Positions 32,840 to 43,231 of a stretch of DNA of 64,000 bases are shown piece by piece. The DNA lies in NCBI GenBank assembly GCA_964059195.1, contig CAXKWD010000005.1, positions 97,911,882-97,975,881 of the forward strand, in the 5' to 3' direction. The stretch's first letter is position 1; the number at the start of each line of letters is the position of its first letter. The translations under genes were made by a program, and so were the position numbers. The notes under the pieces were generated by a model. That model saw nothing but the letters and a program-made list of their open reading frames with translations, was not told the origin of the DNA and did not search any database. This DNA is from Ectobius pallidus (lineage: Eukaryota > Arthropoda > Insecta > Blattodea > Ectobiidae).

Positions 32840-33699
32840 ATATCTGCAATATTTTTAAGATTATAACATCATGAAAGGAAATTAATTAAAAAAAACAAAA
32901 AACACTGGGTTTGGTGTCTTTTATTCAGTTCATTGTAAGGTTTAATAATGTAGACCTACTGGGCATTTGCATTCCAGGTGGAAATCAGTTACTCAATTGG
33001 TCCCAGCTTCGACTCCCAAAAATATGATCACCTTATTCTGATGAGAATAGCTGTATACCGAGATCCCAGCATACTATCTTGAGGACAACAAAGTTTGAGC
33101 CCCACTAGGACTGAAAATATAAAATAACAATATAATTAAACCATTGAATATGAGCAACTGTTGAAATTCAAAGCAAAAGTTGCAAATTATAACATTACTA
33201 TGTTCAAACAAAATTTGAAATGTGTATAAATTTTGAAATATTTTAAATTTATAATAGTGATTTAAATAATTTTCTAATAGCGATTTAAATAATTTTCTAA
33301 TAGCGATTTAAATAATAGGTGGTACCTTAATGTTACATACTGCAACCACTAGCTTTTGTGCAATCAACAACATTTTTCGTAGAATTAAAAATAACGATTT
33401 GTCCTTAAAATAGGACGCTGGGATATAATGGGTTAAGTTCGGAATCGACAAGAACAATTTCAGTGGAATAGCTGATATCCATGAATGAATTGGAGCAAGA
33501 CATTAAAAATCTTAACATTTTACATAAAACATTACTCTATTAATGTTATATCGCTGCTAAAAAAACTTTTTGAGGTGACAAATTTATACGTCAGTAGCAG
33601 TGAAAAATATTAAATTCCTAATAACATGCCTCACATTCATTACATTAGAACAATGACGATGAAAATAATAACAATAATAATTATTATTATATTAATAAT
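32840..33699. other. Unassigned stretch with a short tandem repeat
   Basis: At about 33252-33319 there are three copies of a unit of about 23 bp, AATAGCGATTTAAATAATTT-CT. Otherwise nothing recognised. Confidence 0.5.
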
Positions 33700-33880
33700 A
33701 ATATTTAAAGAAGCCGCCATTTCGTTCGCATTTAGCAGTGCCACCGCCATCGTAATGTACGCAGTGCTGCCCGGATCTCAGAGCACACTCTAGTGATAAA
33801 AAATGGAGTGAAGTCTTACACTACCATTGGCTGGGCTGGACGCTGTGGTGAACTTCGTCTATACGTCATAGCTGTTGAAA
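33700..33880 (+). promoter_or_regulatory. Sirt1: Probable Sirt1 5' UTR / core promoter
   Basis: The sequence changes from very AT-rich to relatively GC- and CpG-rich about 170 bp before the Sirt1 start codon. AAGCCGCCATTTCG near 33711 contains the core of a YY1/Pho-type site (reverse complement AAATGGCGGC), and a clean AAGATGGCGG lies in intron 1 at about 34078. No convincing TATA box is seen. The transcription start cannot be located from sequence alone. Confidence 0.4.
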
Positions 33881-34028
33881 ATGGCGTTGATTTCTGAGGG
33901 CCAGGAATATTCTTCTCCTTCCAAACGAATCAAACTCGACCAAACTCAACATCTATCAAATTCAAATGTGGAATTGGATTTCGGAACATATTCTGCACCG
34001 TTGAAGAATGTTCATGAGGTCATCGAAG
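33881..34028 (+). CDS. Sirt1: Sirt1 exon 1 (start codon, N-terminal segment)
   Basis: First coding exon of a sirtuin-1 type NAD-dependent protein deacetylase, a mainly nuclear enzyme that removes acetyl groups from lysines while consuming NAD+. The ATG at 33881 opens a frame beginning MALISEGQEYSSPSKRIKLD, and the KRIKL patch is a plausible nuclear-localisation signal. The exon ends at GAAG before a GTGAGT donor and leaves one base of a split Gly codon, which matches the next exon exactly. It codes 49 full residues. The N terminus of this family is poorly conserved, so the identity rests on the downstream catalytic exons joined in phase. An in-frame TTG two codons upstream is not needed as a start. 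Transcript evidence could still add a 5' non-coding exon. Confidence 0.85.
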
Positions 34029-34496
34029 GTGAGTTTATTAAAAATATGTTCGATTAATTGTTGAACTTGTAGGTGCAAAGATGGCGGATTCGGGGCTCGA
34101 AAGCTCTTTTCCTCAATCGTCACCATTGTGGGGGCGGGGCTGCCATGACAGCGGAAAGGGCGCGGTGTGATGTGTTCGCCGTGGAAAATTACTGGAAGTA
34201 AAATGACCTCCAGCTCTCCAAAATCGGTTTTATAGTAATAATAATTTCCCCTACTCGCAAATTTAAAGCAATTATTTGAAACCCAATGATTGTATCTGTT
34301 TCATACATCTTAAATACTTCCTTGCTGCATTCAAGTTCATTGACAGACATTACATGTGGAAACGCCATGATATGGAACTGTCAAAATTAAAAATGAATGA
34401 ATGGAAGAAAGAAACAGTTTCTATGCCGCAGGGTGATGAAATAAAATTAACCCAACATTTGCAAGCCACCGTTTAATTTTATTTTGTTTATTTCAG

Positions 34497-34635
34497 GAGA
34501 ATATGTAGTCAGTGCAGAAGTTTTGAACAATGGAGATTCAGGATTCAGTGAAATGGCTCCAGAGGGCAGTGCAAGTCAAGCAGGAACTTCACTTGTTGAT
34601 GTTTCAACACACAGTAAAAAAACAGATGATGAAGG
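34497..34635 (+). CDS. Sirt1: Sirt1 exon 2 (acidic/Ser-rich N-terminal region)
   Basis: This exon follows a TTTATTTCAG acceptor and ends before a GTAAGT donor. It codes roughly residues 50-95 (EYVVSAEVLNNGDSGFSEMA and onward), a polar, Ser/Thr/Asp/Glu-rich stretch without a recognisable fold. That is usual for the variable N-terminal extension of SIRT1. The phases are 1 in and 2 out, consistent with exons 1 and 3. The preceding intron is only 468 bp, whereas the following one is 13.3 kb and packed with transposons. There are no stops or frameshifts. Confidence 0.82.
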
Positions 34636-35484
34636 GTAAGTAAGGAACATATGTACAGGCTTTGAAAGTAGTTAGTGCTAGAAACACTTCTTTGCCACTA
34701 GGTGAATTGTGGAAATTTTCTTAAGACTCAAGCTTTTATTTTTTAACTTAGGGTTGGTCGAGTCCAAGAATCCCGCTGTTGGTTGACATGTGAGCGCAGC
34801 ACTGCATAGTATCAATACTATCTAGGCCTATATATTGTTATTCAACAATAGGGATGTAGCGAACTGAAACCAGCAGATGTCTCCACTGCTCTAGCCAGTA
34901 TGCGTTAGCCGTTCGTCACTCGTTTTTTCAGTTGTCTGCTGGTACCAAGCTTTTAAATGACATTTTATCTTAGCGGACTGAAAAATATGTTCAAAATTTT
35001 CTATTTTTGTAGTGGGTAAGGCGCTACTAAGCGAATTTCTTTGGCCTATACTGGACACTTCCAGAATATATTTAAACATGAAAAAGCTTAAAGAAAAATT
35101 GCAGAAGATAGAAGATTTGTTCCCGACATACAAAATGTTATGAAGATATGAATGTTTATGTGCAGTACAGCTACTGTTGGTGATTGGGTATGATTCAAAG
35201 TACCTAAAAGAATGTATGTCATGTAGGGTTTGGAGAGTAAAATACTAATTGATACTTGTGATGAACACTGATGTATGTTGTGTACTTGCAGACATTTTAT
35301 ATGCTGAGAATTTCAATTCACATTTTATCAACGGTGCCAACGTTATATACCTGTTAGTAATTGTAGGTACTAATGATGGGCAAAAGATAGATTTATGCTG
35401 CACCCCAGCCAAGCTCCGCCGTTTTGTTAGGTTAGGAACGTTTATGTTAGTTTAGGAGCAATATACTGAATAGCACGAGGTTTA
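34636..35484. other. Start of Sirt1 intron 2, unassigned
   Basis: No coding domain recognised. The 80-codon - strand frame at 34891-35133 has no motif. TAGGCCTA occurs at 34823-34830. Confidence 0.4.
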
Positions 35485-35488
35485 TTAT

Positions 35489-36019
35489 GGGTCATTCCAT
35501 GTCAAGTGAACCAATGGAAAAACGTGACCACCTCCGATTTTAGTCATACTTGGTTGTCATGAAGTACCACCTGAGATATGTTGAAGTACAAAATATCAGA
35601 TTTTTATGTGTTGTAGTTTTCCAGTTATACCCTTCTGAAATATGGAAAAAAACCAAATTTTCTGCATAAGTGCAATCACAAAATGACGCATAAATCAAGC
35701 TGGAATTGACATAGATGAGTGGGAAAAGTATCAAAATGTAGCTTATATTATGAGCTTTAATTTGATACGTCACACGACTACTTTCGAAAAAAAATATTTT
35801 CAAGGTTACCCAAAAAAAATTTGAAAACTGAATTTTTCAAAAACCTATATTTTGAAAATTTTGAAACAATTCTCATAGAAACATACATATTTCAGCATCA
35901 TGTCCTACAAGTTTTGATAAGGGATCGCAATGGGATCATATTTTTTTACATTTATAACAAATACTATGCACGCTGGGTAAGAATATATGACACAGGAATA
36001 TTGCACTTAATTCTAAAAT
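35489..36019 (+). repeat. Left terminal inverted repeat of the intron-2 transposon
   Basis: 531 bp, inverted relative to 38716-39256. The pairing ends after CACTTAATTCTAAAAT. Small differences near the tip: the right repeat has TGTCAATTTTGAACATG where the left is shorter. Confidence 0.9.
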
Positions 36020-36279
36020 CCATTCCTTTGTCCAGGGAGTTGTTTACCAACATGCATATACCAACTTGTGCAAGTGGTCAAATGGGTATGAGTAAACACA
36101 GTCTGCAAGCATGTGAGTCAGCCAGGGAATGCAAGTTGTAACCTGTTGGACCTGGCTTCAGTTGTGCCTTGACTCTCATGCAGTGTGCTTCCTTTCTTCA
36201 AAGGCTGTACAAAGACTGTATTGCTGCATGTAAAGTAGTGGGTTCAGTGATTAAAATAGGCATTGTGTATTTCCCCAGT

Positions 36280-38643
36280 ATGGCTGAAAAAGTAAGTGAA
36301 ACAGCAAAGATTTTCTGCTGCAACCCTTTCAAGAAAGACAGACATCAGGGTGTGAAAAGAAGTGTGAGGCCTGTTACTGACTGGATGTGTGACATGTTTG
36401 ACACCATTGTGGTAGGTATGAAAATTTGTGACAGTTGTAGGAAAGAACTATCAAAGCAGAAACAGGTTACAGATACAACAGATGACTGTTTAGTACCAGT
36501 AGCCAATACCACTAGGCCTACTAATGTTGATGAATCATTTGTAGCTTTAGATGTTACCTTAGAGTACCTTAATAAGTCTCTAAGCTCTCTAGAGGAGTCA
36601 CCTGTTGCTAAGAGGAAGTTGCAAATGAAATCATACTGTGATAAAAAATACAGTAAAATAAAAAAATGTTTGACAGAAAAGGTACTAACAGCAGCAAGTA
36701 CAAATACAGAGAAAACTGTTGACCATAAATCAGAATCATGTGAAGTCATTTGTCAGCTAAAAGAAAAGTTTCAAGAAGAAAATATAAGTGTTAGTGAAAA
36801 ATTGCAAATTTTAACAGTACTACCTAAAAGCTGGTCATGCAGTGAAATACAAAATGAATTTCAGGTTAGCAACAGAATGGCAAGAAAAGCTAAAGCATTG
36901 GTGAAAGCGAAGGGTATTCTGGCAACACCAAATCCTAAACCAGGAAAGGTTTTAAATGAATCTGTGATTGAGAAGGTAATAGGGTTCTACAACAGTGATG
37001 ATGTCAGCCGTCTTATGCCTGGAAAAAAAGATTTTGTTTCTGTGAAAACGGGTGACAGTAGTAGAATTCATGTACAGAAGAGGCTAGTGATGGGCAACTT
37101 GAAGGAAGTGTACGAGCTGTTCAAAAACAAAAATCCTACTGATAAGATTGGATTTTCGAAATTTGCTGATTTACGACCTAAACATTGCGTCTTGGCTGGA
37201 GGAAGTGGTACCCACACAGTATGCGTTTGTACAGTGCATCAGAATGTTAAATTAATGCTACAAGTGTTGAAATCCAAACAAATTACACTGAATGATGGCA
37301 CAGATATAAGTAATTATAATTCCTGTTTAGCGAAGTTAATGTGTGAAGAGCCAGGCACAGCATGCCACCTTAATGAATGTCCTTCATGTCCAGGTGTAGA
37401 TAATTTGAAAGATGAGTTACAGTTGCTGCTAGATAATGAACTGGTGGACAACATTACATACAAGCAGTGGGTTTCTGTTGACAGATGTAATTTAGTAACC
37501 TTCATCAAAACTGCAGATGAGTTTATAGAAACTTTGTGTGAACAGTTGTTGATTTTGAAGAGACATTCTTTTATTGCAAGAAGACAGGCAGAATATTATA
37601 ATCACTTGAAGCAGAATATTGGAGTAAATGAAGCTGTGGTATGTATGGACTTTGCAGAAAATTATTCGTTTGTACTACAGGATGAAGCCCAGTCTTTTCA
37701 TTGGAACAATGATCAAGCAACTATTTTTCCTATAGCAGTCTACTACAATGATCATAATATACACTACAAAAGTATTGTATGTATCTCTGAATGTCTACAG
37801 CATGACACCACTGCTGTTCATTTATTCCAGAAAAGGCTTATCTCTCATTTGAAGTTGGAAGTAATTAGAGATTTGAAAAAAATTTACTACTTCTCAGATG
37901 GTGCAGCTGCGCAATTTAAAAACAGAAAAAACTTTTCAAACTTATGCCACCATGTTCATGATTTTGGAATTGAGGCAGAGTGGCATTTCTATGCAACAGC
38001 CCATGGGAAAGGAGTATGTGACGGTCTGGGTGGTACTGTGAAAAGACTTGCAGGAAAGGCAAGCCTACAGCGGCCATACGAGCATCAAATCATGACACCA
38101 GCACAGCTGTTTACATGGAGTGAGGAAAACATCGACTCCATGCAGTTCTTCTTCTTCAATGAAGCACAATACAACAAAGAGGAAAAAATACTTGCAGACA
38201 GATTTCTGTCTACAAAAGCAATACCAGGCACACAGAAGTTCCACAGTTTCATCCCATTGTCAGATAAAGTGTTGTTGACAAAGGTATTTTCAAGAAGTGA
38301 ACAGTCATCCACTTTTTCAGTGTTAGGACCACGTGTGCAACAGAGGCTGAAGCTAGCAGAAGTAAAAGGATATGTTACATGTGAGAACAACAATCATTGG
38401 TGGCTTGGTGTAGTTGTGGACAAAAATGAGACAGCACAGATAGTGGAACTGATGTTTCTGCACCCTGCAGGTCCTTCTCCATCATTTACTTTCAAAAGTG
38501 ACTGTCCAAATAAACTGACTGTGCCTCTCTCTCAGATCCTCACCCTTGTGCAACCTACATGTCCCACTGGCCGTAGTTATTACCTCTCGAAGGAAGAGAT
38601 GGATGCGGCAACCATGGCTCTAGAAAATTACTGTAGACAATAA
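36280..38643 (+). CDS. Putative DDE-type transposase of unassigned superfamily (788 codons from MAEK)
   Basis: The frame is open from 36169 without an ATG until 36178. I prefer the Met at 36280 (MAEKVSETAKIFCCNPF) because a cysteine-rich N-terminal module starts there (CCNPF, then KICDSCRKEL). Numbered from that Met, the central part has HCVLAGGSGTHTVCVCTVHQ and a Cys/His cluster CHLNECPSCPG. It then has candidate acidic residues in CMDFAENYSF (Asp457), YYFSDGAAAQFKNRKN (Asp540) and HGKGVCDGLGGTVKR (Asp581), a spacing plausible for an RNase-H-fold DDE/D core. The C-terminal region (about 700-788) includes an NHWWLGVV segment. The position between long TIRs with a target duplication makes a transposase the natural reading. 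I recognise this as a recurring unannotated animal protein type but cannot name its superfamily. It is not part of Sirt1. Confidence 0.8.
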   Translation: MAEKVSETAKIFCCNPFKKDRHQGVKRSVRPVTDWMCDMFDTIVVGMKICDSCRKELSKQKQVTDTTDDCLVPVANTTRPTNVDESFVALDVTLEYLNKSLSSLEESPVAKRKLQMKSYCDKKYSKIKKCLTEKVLTAASTNTEKTVDHKSESCEVICQLKEKFQEENISVSEKLQILTVLPKSWSCSEIQNEFQVSNRMARKAKALVKAKGILATPNPKPGKVLNESVIEKVIGFYNSDDVSRLMPGKKDFVSVKTGDSSRIHVQKRLVMGNLKEVYELFKNKNPTDKIGFSKFADLRPKHCVLAGGSGTHTVCVCTVHQNVKLMLQVLKSKQITLNDGTDISNYNSCLAKLMCEEPGTACHLNECPSCPGVDNLKDELQLLLDNELVDNITYKQWVSVDRCNLVTFIKTADEFIETLCEQLLILKRHSFIARRQAEYYNHLKQNIGVNEAVVCMDFAENYSFVLQDEAQSFHWNNDQATIFPIAVYYNDHNIHYKSIVCISECLQHDTTAVHLFQKRLISHLKLEVIRDLKKIYYFSDGAAAQFKNRKNFSNLCHHVHDFGIEAEWHFYATAHGKGVCDGLGGTVKRLAGKASLQRPYEHQIMTPAQLFTWSEENIDSMQFFFFNEAQYNKEEKILADRFLSTKAIPGTQKFHSFIPLSDKVLLTKVFSRSEQSSTFSVLGPRVQQRLKLAEVKGYVTCENNNHWWLGVVVDKNETAQIVELMFLHPAGPSPSFTFKSDCPNKLTVPLSQILTLVQPTCPTGRSYYLSKEEMDAATMALENYCRQ

Positions 38644-38715
38644 ATTCACGTTTTTGTCATTGAAGAAGGGAAGGTAACATGTTTTCTGTAAGTTTTTCTT
38701 TTTGATTGTAATGAA

Positions 38716-39256
38716 ATTTTAGAATTAAGTGCAAGATTACGGTGCCATATATTCTTACCCAGCGTGCATAGTATTTGTTATAAATGTAAAAAAATATGAT
38801 CCCATTGCGATCCCTTATCAAAACTTGTAGGACATGATGCTGAAATATGTATGTTTCTATGAGAATTGTTTCAAAATTTTCAAAATATAGGTTTTTGAAA
38901 AATTCAGTTTTCAAATTTTTTTTGGGTAACCTTGAAAATATTTTTTTTCGAAAGTACTCGTGTGACGTATCAAATTAAAGCTCATAATATAAGCTACATT
39001 TTGATACTTTTCCCACTCATCTATGTCAATTCCAGCTTGATTTATGCGTCATTTTGTGATTGCACTTATGCAGAAAATTTGGTTTTTTTCCATATTTCAG
39101 AAGGGTATAACTGGAAAACTACAACACATAAAAATCTTATATTTTGCACTTTAACATATCTCAGGTGGTACTTCATGACAACCAAGTATGACTAAAATCG
39201 GAGATGGTCATGTTCAAAATTGACAAAAAATTGGTTCACTTGACATGGAATGACCC
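38716..39256 (-). repeat. Right terminal inverted repeat of the intron-2 transposon
   Basis: 541 bp mate of the left repeat. It begins about 73 bp after the transposase stop codon. Confidence 0.9.
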
Positions 39257-39260
39257 TTAT

Positions 39261-40390
39261 GTCTCACATTGAATTTCTTCTGTGATGAAACCCTAAACCC
39301 CACCTTCCCAGGCGGGCCTCATTAGAGAGGAGCCTAGGGTGCAGCATAAAACTATTTTTTCCCCGAGGATGTTTACAATACTATTTTAAAACTTACGATA
39401 ATAATAGCTCATGTCTAGATGTAGGCTATATGGGATTAATGCCAGAATACTTAAATTAGCTTCTACATACATTTGTGAACCTCTGACGCACATTTATAAT
39501 TGCTGTTTTGAAACTTGCATGTGGTATGTGTCAAAGTAAGCGCACCCCTTACATGTTGACCATTTGTGTTACAAAAGTGCCTCATTGTCATGTAACTGTT
39601 TCTGGAGTACCATAAAGAGGTAAGCTATTGTAGGCCTGCTGTTGTTGTTCCCGCCACATTATCACTTCACTGACGATTGACCCTCCCAAGTTTTTAGGTT
39701 CAGATTAATTACTGTGTTGTTTTTATACAGTGTTAGAAAGATTTGATTACAAGATAGAACCTGAAGAGTGCAAGCAACAATGAAATGGCTCCATGTAGTT
39801 GAAGATTAATTTCTTACCCTTTTAATTGTCTGTCCATGTGGAGAAAACTGAAAATCTAGACAAAGAAAATCCTTAATCCAGTGAAGAAGACACAGCCTTG
39901 AAAGTCTCACCAGAATCTGAATTTGTTCTCAAATTTTTCCACAATATTTAGGCAGAGACAATAGGACATTGTGGAACACCCACCCTCTACAACCTAATGT
40001 ATGTAGGCCTTCTAGGAATTATCAACCGGGAGTAAAACAATGAACTCAGAACCTGTAAATAACAAAAACTTGGGGGATGCTCCCTTTAGTAGGCCTACGG
40101 TAGTTTTTCTCCCACTCAAAATATGACCAAAATTCAGGTTATTTTATTCTTCCAAACCTAGGCCTATAGAATCCAAATAGGCCTATACACTTTTATTCTA
40201 ACAATATTCTAAATATACCGGTAAGCAAAATTGCTATAAAGTTCACTGAAGATTAACCTAAAATGGCACCTAGTCTGTTGAGAACTGATATGTCGTCCAC
40301 TTGTGCAAGTGTTCAGCTCCGGTAGTAGATGGAGTAGATGGGACACAACTGACGTGGTGCAAAAGCAGAGCTGCCATCATGCAGGTCTGT
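39261..40390. other. Unassigned intron-2 stretch
   Basis: Nothing recognised except clustered TAGGCCTA octamers at 40090, 40159 and 40178 and TACCGGTA at 40216. Confidence 0.4.
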
Positions 40391-40394
40391 AGTG

Positions 40395-41005
40395 GTCAGT
40401 CACTCTCGTTGTTGTAAACAAAAGCCATGGCTCTGTATATGACATTATTCATAACATGCTTGGTTTTCATGAAGTCTGTGCAAGGTAGGTCCCAAATCAG
40501 CTCACTGAACAGCACAAGCTCAATCGTGTGTCCATTTGCAAACTCTTACTGGACCACCATGCAAACAAAGGTGATTTTTTTTTTTTGAAACAAATAGTCA
40601 CTGGAGACAAAATGTGAATCCATCATTTTGAGCCTGAAAGCAAACACCAAAGCATGAAATGGAGACACCCTACATTTCCAGTAGAAAAGGAATTCAAGAG
40701 TCAACCCTCCACAGGAAAAGTCATGCTCACACTTTTCTGGGACTCACAAGGGCCAATACTGCAACATTACCTGAAGAGGGGCTGAACAATAAAAAGGTGC
40801 ACATTAGAGGTTGATGTTGAGCAACGAGCTGAAACCTGCAATTTGAACCAAACGTCAAGGCCTATTGTCGAAAGGAGTTGTTTTGTTGCATGACAATGTG
40901 CGCCCACCTACTACTGCCCACACTGCTCAAACTATTACAAATCTGGGTTTTGAAGTGTTAGAGCATCCTGCATCCAGTCCTGATCTCGTTCAGTCATCTT
41001 TTTGG
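40395..41005 (+). pseudogene. Degenerate mariner transposase
   Basis: Frames interrupted by stops read SHGSVYDIIHNMLGFHEV, CARWVPNQLTEQHKLNRVSI then LLDHHANKG (HTH/linker). These are followed by IVTGDKM-IHHF-EPESKHQS (first catalytic Asp region, GDE degraded), [36 protein letters not shown] (second Asp, HDN) and [18 protein letters not shown] (third motif, degraded). This order is that of mariner-family transposases. Multiple stops and substitutions make it inactive. No inverted repeats were found. Confidence 0.8.
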
Positions 41006-41049
41006 CCCCCTTAAAAATGCCTTAGATTAGATTAATGAGGGGTAGTAAG

Positions 41050-41600
41050 CCTTTTGACTTCTCAGCACTGAAACCTTAATGTACGTTTTGCACGAATGCT
41101 TTACTCTCGCAGTCCCACTTTAATTTAAAGCTTTTAATATAGCCTATAATTTTCCTGGGTGATGTTGATGCAAATCTGTCCTGCAGTTGGAAAAGCAAAC
41201 TCCAGATGCCTTTTGTTTTGTTGGGCAAAGTATGTGCCCTGTCGTTTCTTTTTCTTCTATAGACAGAATCTGCATGTATTCACTTTAGCCTTGTCCATCT
41301 TATAAAGATGATTTTGAGAGGGCAGTGTCCAGTAAGGAGGCCATTAATTATCCTCAACTCCTGTTTGCTGAGTGTGAGATTCTTTTTTGATTTTTTTGCT
41401 GACAGTTCATTGGAACATGTTTCCAATAATTACTTGATTTACTGTGTCAGGCTTTTATCTTTTCTTTGATCAATTCCTGCATGTCCTGGCACCCACATTA
41501 AGGTAAACTTGTGTTTCGCTGATTTATTGTCAACAAACAGTCCTCAACAAGCTTTGACTCAATGGTGCGAGCACTTAAAAGTCTTTAACGCTGCTTTACT
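41050..41600 (-). pseudogene. LINE remnant: RNase H and downstream zinc region
   Basis: The - strand reads SKLVEDCLLTINQRNTSLP..., TLMWVPGHAGIDQRKDKSLT (RNase H C-terminal motif WVPGHxGI), then RIINGLLTGHCPL, HLYKMDKAKVNTCRFC and GHILCPTK across frameshifts. The LLTGH...HL...CRFC...H...C pattern is typical of the tail of RNase-H-bearing insect LINEs. Truncated and shifted. Confidence 0.65.
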
Positions 41601-41605
41601 TTTCG

Positions 41606-42160
41606 ATAGGATTTAGATTCTGGTACCATGAATACCTTTACTAACATTTACATGATCACATATTTCAATGGCATGTAGGTTACTTTTGCTTGGAATATGG
41701 TGCCTTAAGGGGCCTTTGATTCACCGCAGATCAAGAACTGAAGGAAGCAGTGCCTATGTGGCTTGCTACACAGCCGAAAAACTTTTTTCTGAGTGTATAA
41801 GGAAGTTTGTGCAAAGATGGATCAAGGGCATTGAGAAGCAAGGGGATTAAGTTTGAAAAATGAGGTACTGGTACTGTAATGAAAAGTTTTGCATTGTCGT
41901 CGCAATAAATTAAAAAAAAAGAGTGCTGATACTTATTATGAGAAAATAGAACATAATCTTAAGTGATCCTAAATATTTTACAAGGGTTTCAAAACACGAT
42001 TCTGATATGTCTTTTTAAGTCCTTTTGTTAAAAATAACTGTGAACATCCCAAGTAGCCTATAGCAAAGGCAAGTGTAAGAAAGAATAAGCGTACAGCAAA
42101 CTCCTGATTATCAGTGGACGGTTTATCCAGTTGGCAAATTTATCCATGCAATTTTCTTCC
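41606..42160. other. Unassigned intron-2 stretch
   Basis: No gene or element ends recognised. Confidence 0.4.
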
Positions 42161-42167
42161 TCCTGTT

Positions 42168-42330
42168 TTAACCTTTTCAAAGTGGAATACGTATATAACC
42201 GGTTGTGAGATTTTGAATTCTCTATATACAATATGATGAAATAAAGTGCAAGAAATTCTAAATTAAGTATAGGAAATTTAAAATATCACAACCGGTTAAT
42301 TATATCTGTTTTCTGCTCGCAAAGGGTTAA
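42168..42330. mobile_element. Small piggyBac-like MITE flanked by TTAA
   Basis: TTAACCTTTTCAAAGTGG at the left mirrors TTAACCCTTTGCGAGCAG, the reverse complement of the right end. TTAA is at 42168-42171 and 42327-42330. Subterminal AACCGGTTGTGA also occurs inverted at both ends. TTAA targeting with CCC/CCT-type ends is characteristic of piggyBac. The element is only about 160 bp and non-coding. Confidence 0.55.
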
Positions 42331-42772
42331 AGTTTGTACTAAAATTGTTTACGAGAACATAGAGTTTAACCACAGTATAAGTATTAATACAGTAAAGAAA
42401 CTGTGTGTTAAAAGTCCTATGACAACATGTTGGCTGGACGACACTAGCACTCCATGCGGAGATTAAGTAAAACTATATTCTCATCATATCAAATGACTTG
42501 GGAAAATACATAAACACATCGCAAAATATGTTATGTTAAAAGAGAAAAATACAGAATATTTTTATTTAATGCAAATCTAATTTTAAATTTAAGAAATAAT
42601 AAAACAGATACTGTATTATTTTCTAGTTAAGAAGAGGTAAACAATACCTAAATAGGCTACTGTTAAGGACTGTATCTAGGCCTAGTACTTTTCCTTTAAA
42701 ATCATTGCCCTTTAATATAATTAAAAATCCAAATTATATTAAATAGCCTATGTATTAATTACGTAAATTATA

Positions 42773-43229
42773 CAGTGAGTCCATTTTATGAGGAAACCTC
42801 GCATCACTGCCGCATTGCCGCGCTAGCATTGTACAAAGCATAGACCCTACAAGCGGTTAGTTGCTTCGGTGTCTTGTAGTGAGACGCTTGTCTATTGTTG
42901 TGTGTTACGTAAGACAATAATCGAAAATGTATACGGTTGAACAGCGAATTTATTTGGTGGAATGTTACTTATTGAGAAATAACCATAGAAGACTCGTTCG
43001 GAGATTTTCTCGTAAATATCCTGACTGTACCATCCGTACAAAATAAGCCTCTACATGTAGGCCTATTTTGATAATAAATTGGTTGAGTTATTCTATTTTG
43101 TATTGTTTCTAAAGTCTTGATTTGCCGGTAGTAACGGAACACGGTCCCGGCCGGTGCAAGCGCAACAGCGGGGAAAGTGTGAGCAGGAGCAACGCTGTTA
43201 AAAAGTTTCCGCATAAAATGGATTCCCTG
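42773..43229 (+). mobile_element. Internally deleted mariner (457 bp) with transposase N terminus
   Basis: Outer TA dinucleotides (42771-42772 and 43230-43231) enclose inverted ends: CAGTGAGTCCATTTTATGAG at the left, and CAGGGAATCCATTTTATGCG as the reverse complement of the right. From 42927 the + strand encodes MYTVEQRIYLVECYLLRNNH then RRFSRKYPDCTIRTK and a stop, an N-terminal HTH typical of mariner-like transposases. The rest of the transposase is deleted. The - strand frame 42969-43262 is a shadow. Confidence 0.75.
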
Positions 43230-43231
43230 TA

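Larger units (their letters stand above)
35489..39256 (+). mobile_element. Complete DNA transposon with ~530-540 bp TIRs, TSD TTAT, in Sirt1 intron 2
   Basis: Terminal inverted repeats run 35489-36019 and 38716-39256, starting GGGTCATTCCATGTCAAGTG and almost identical throughout. The mirrored frames at 35540-35803 (-) and 38932-39195 (+), and at 35821 onward (+) and 38657 onward (-), are simply the two repeats. TTAT at 35485-35488 and 39257-39260 is a 4 bp target duplication. The single ORF between them (36280-38643) is uninterrupted. The near identity of the repeats and the open frame suggest recent insertion. Total 3768 bp. Confidence 0.9.

Noticed and set aside
35540..35803. Pair of matching 87-codon frames here (-) and at 38932-39195 (+)
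   Set aside because: They are the two terminal inverted repeats of the transposon. Identical peptides follow from sequence identity, not from duplicated genes.
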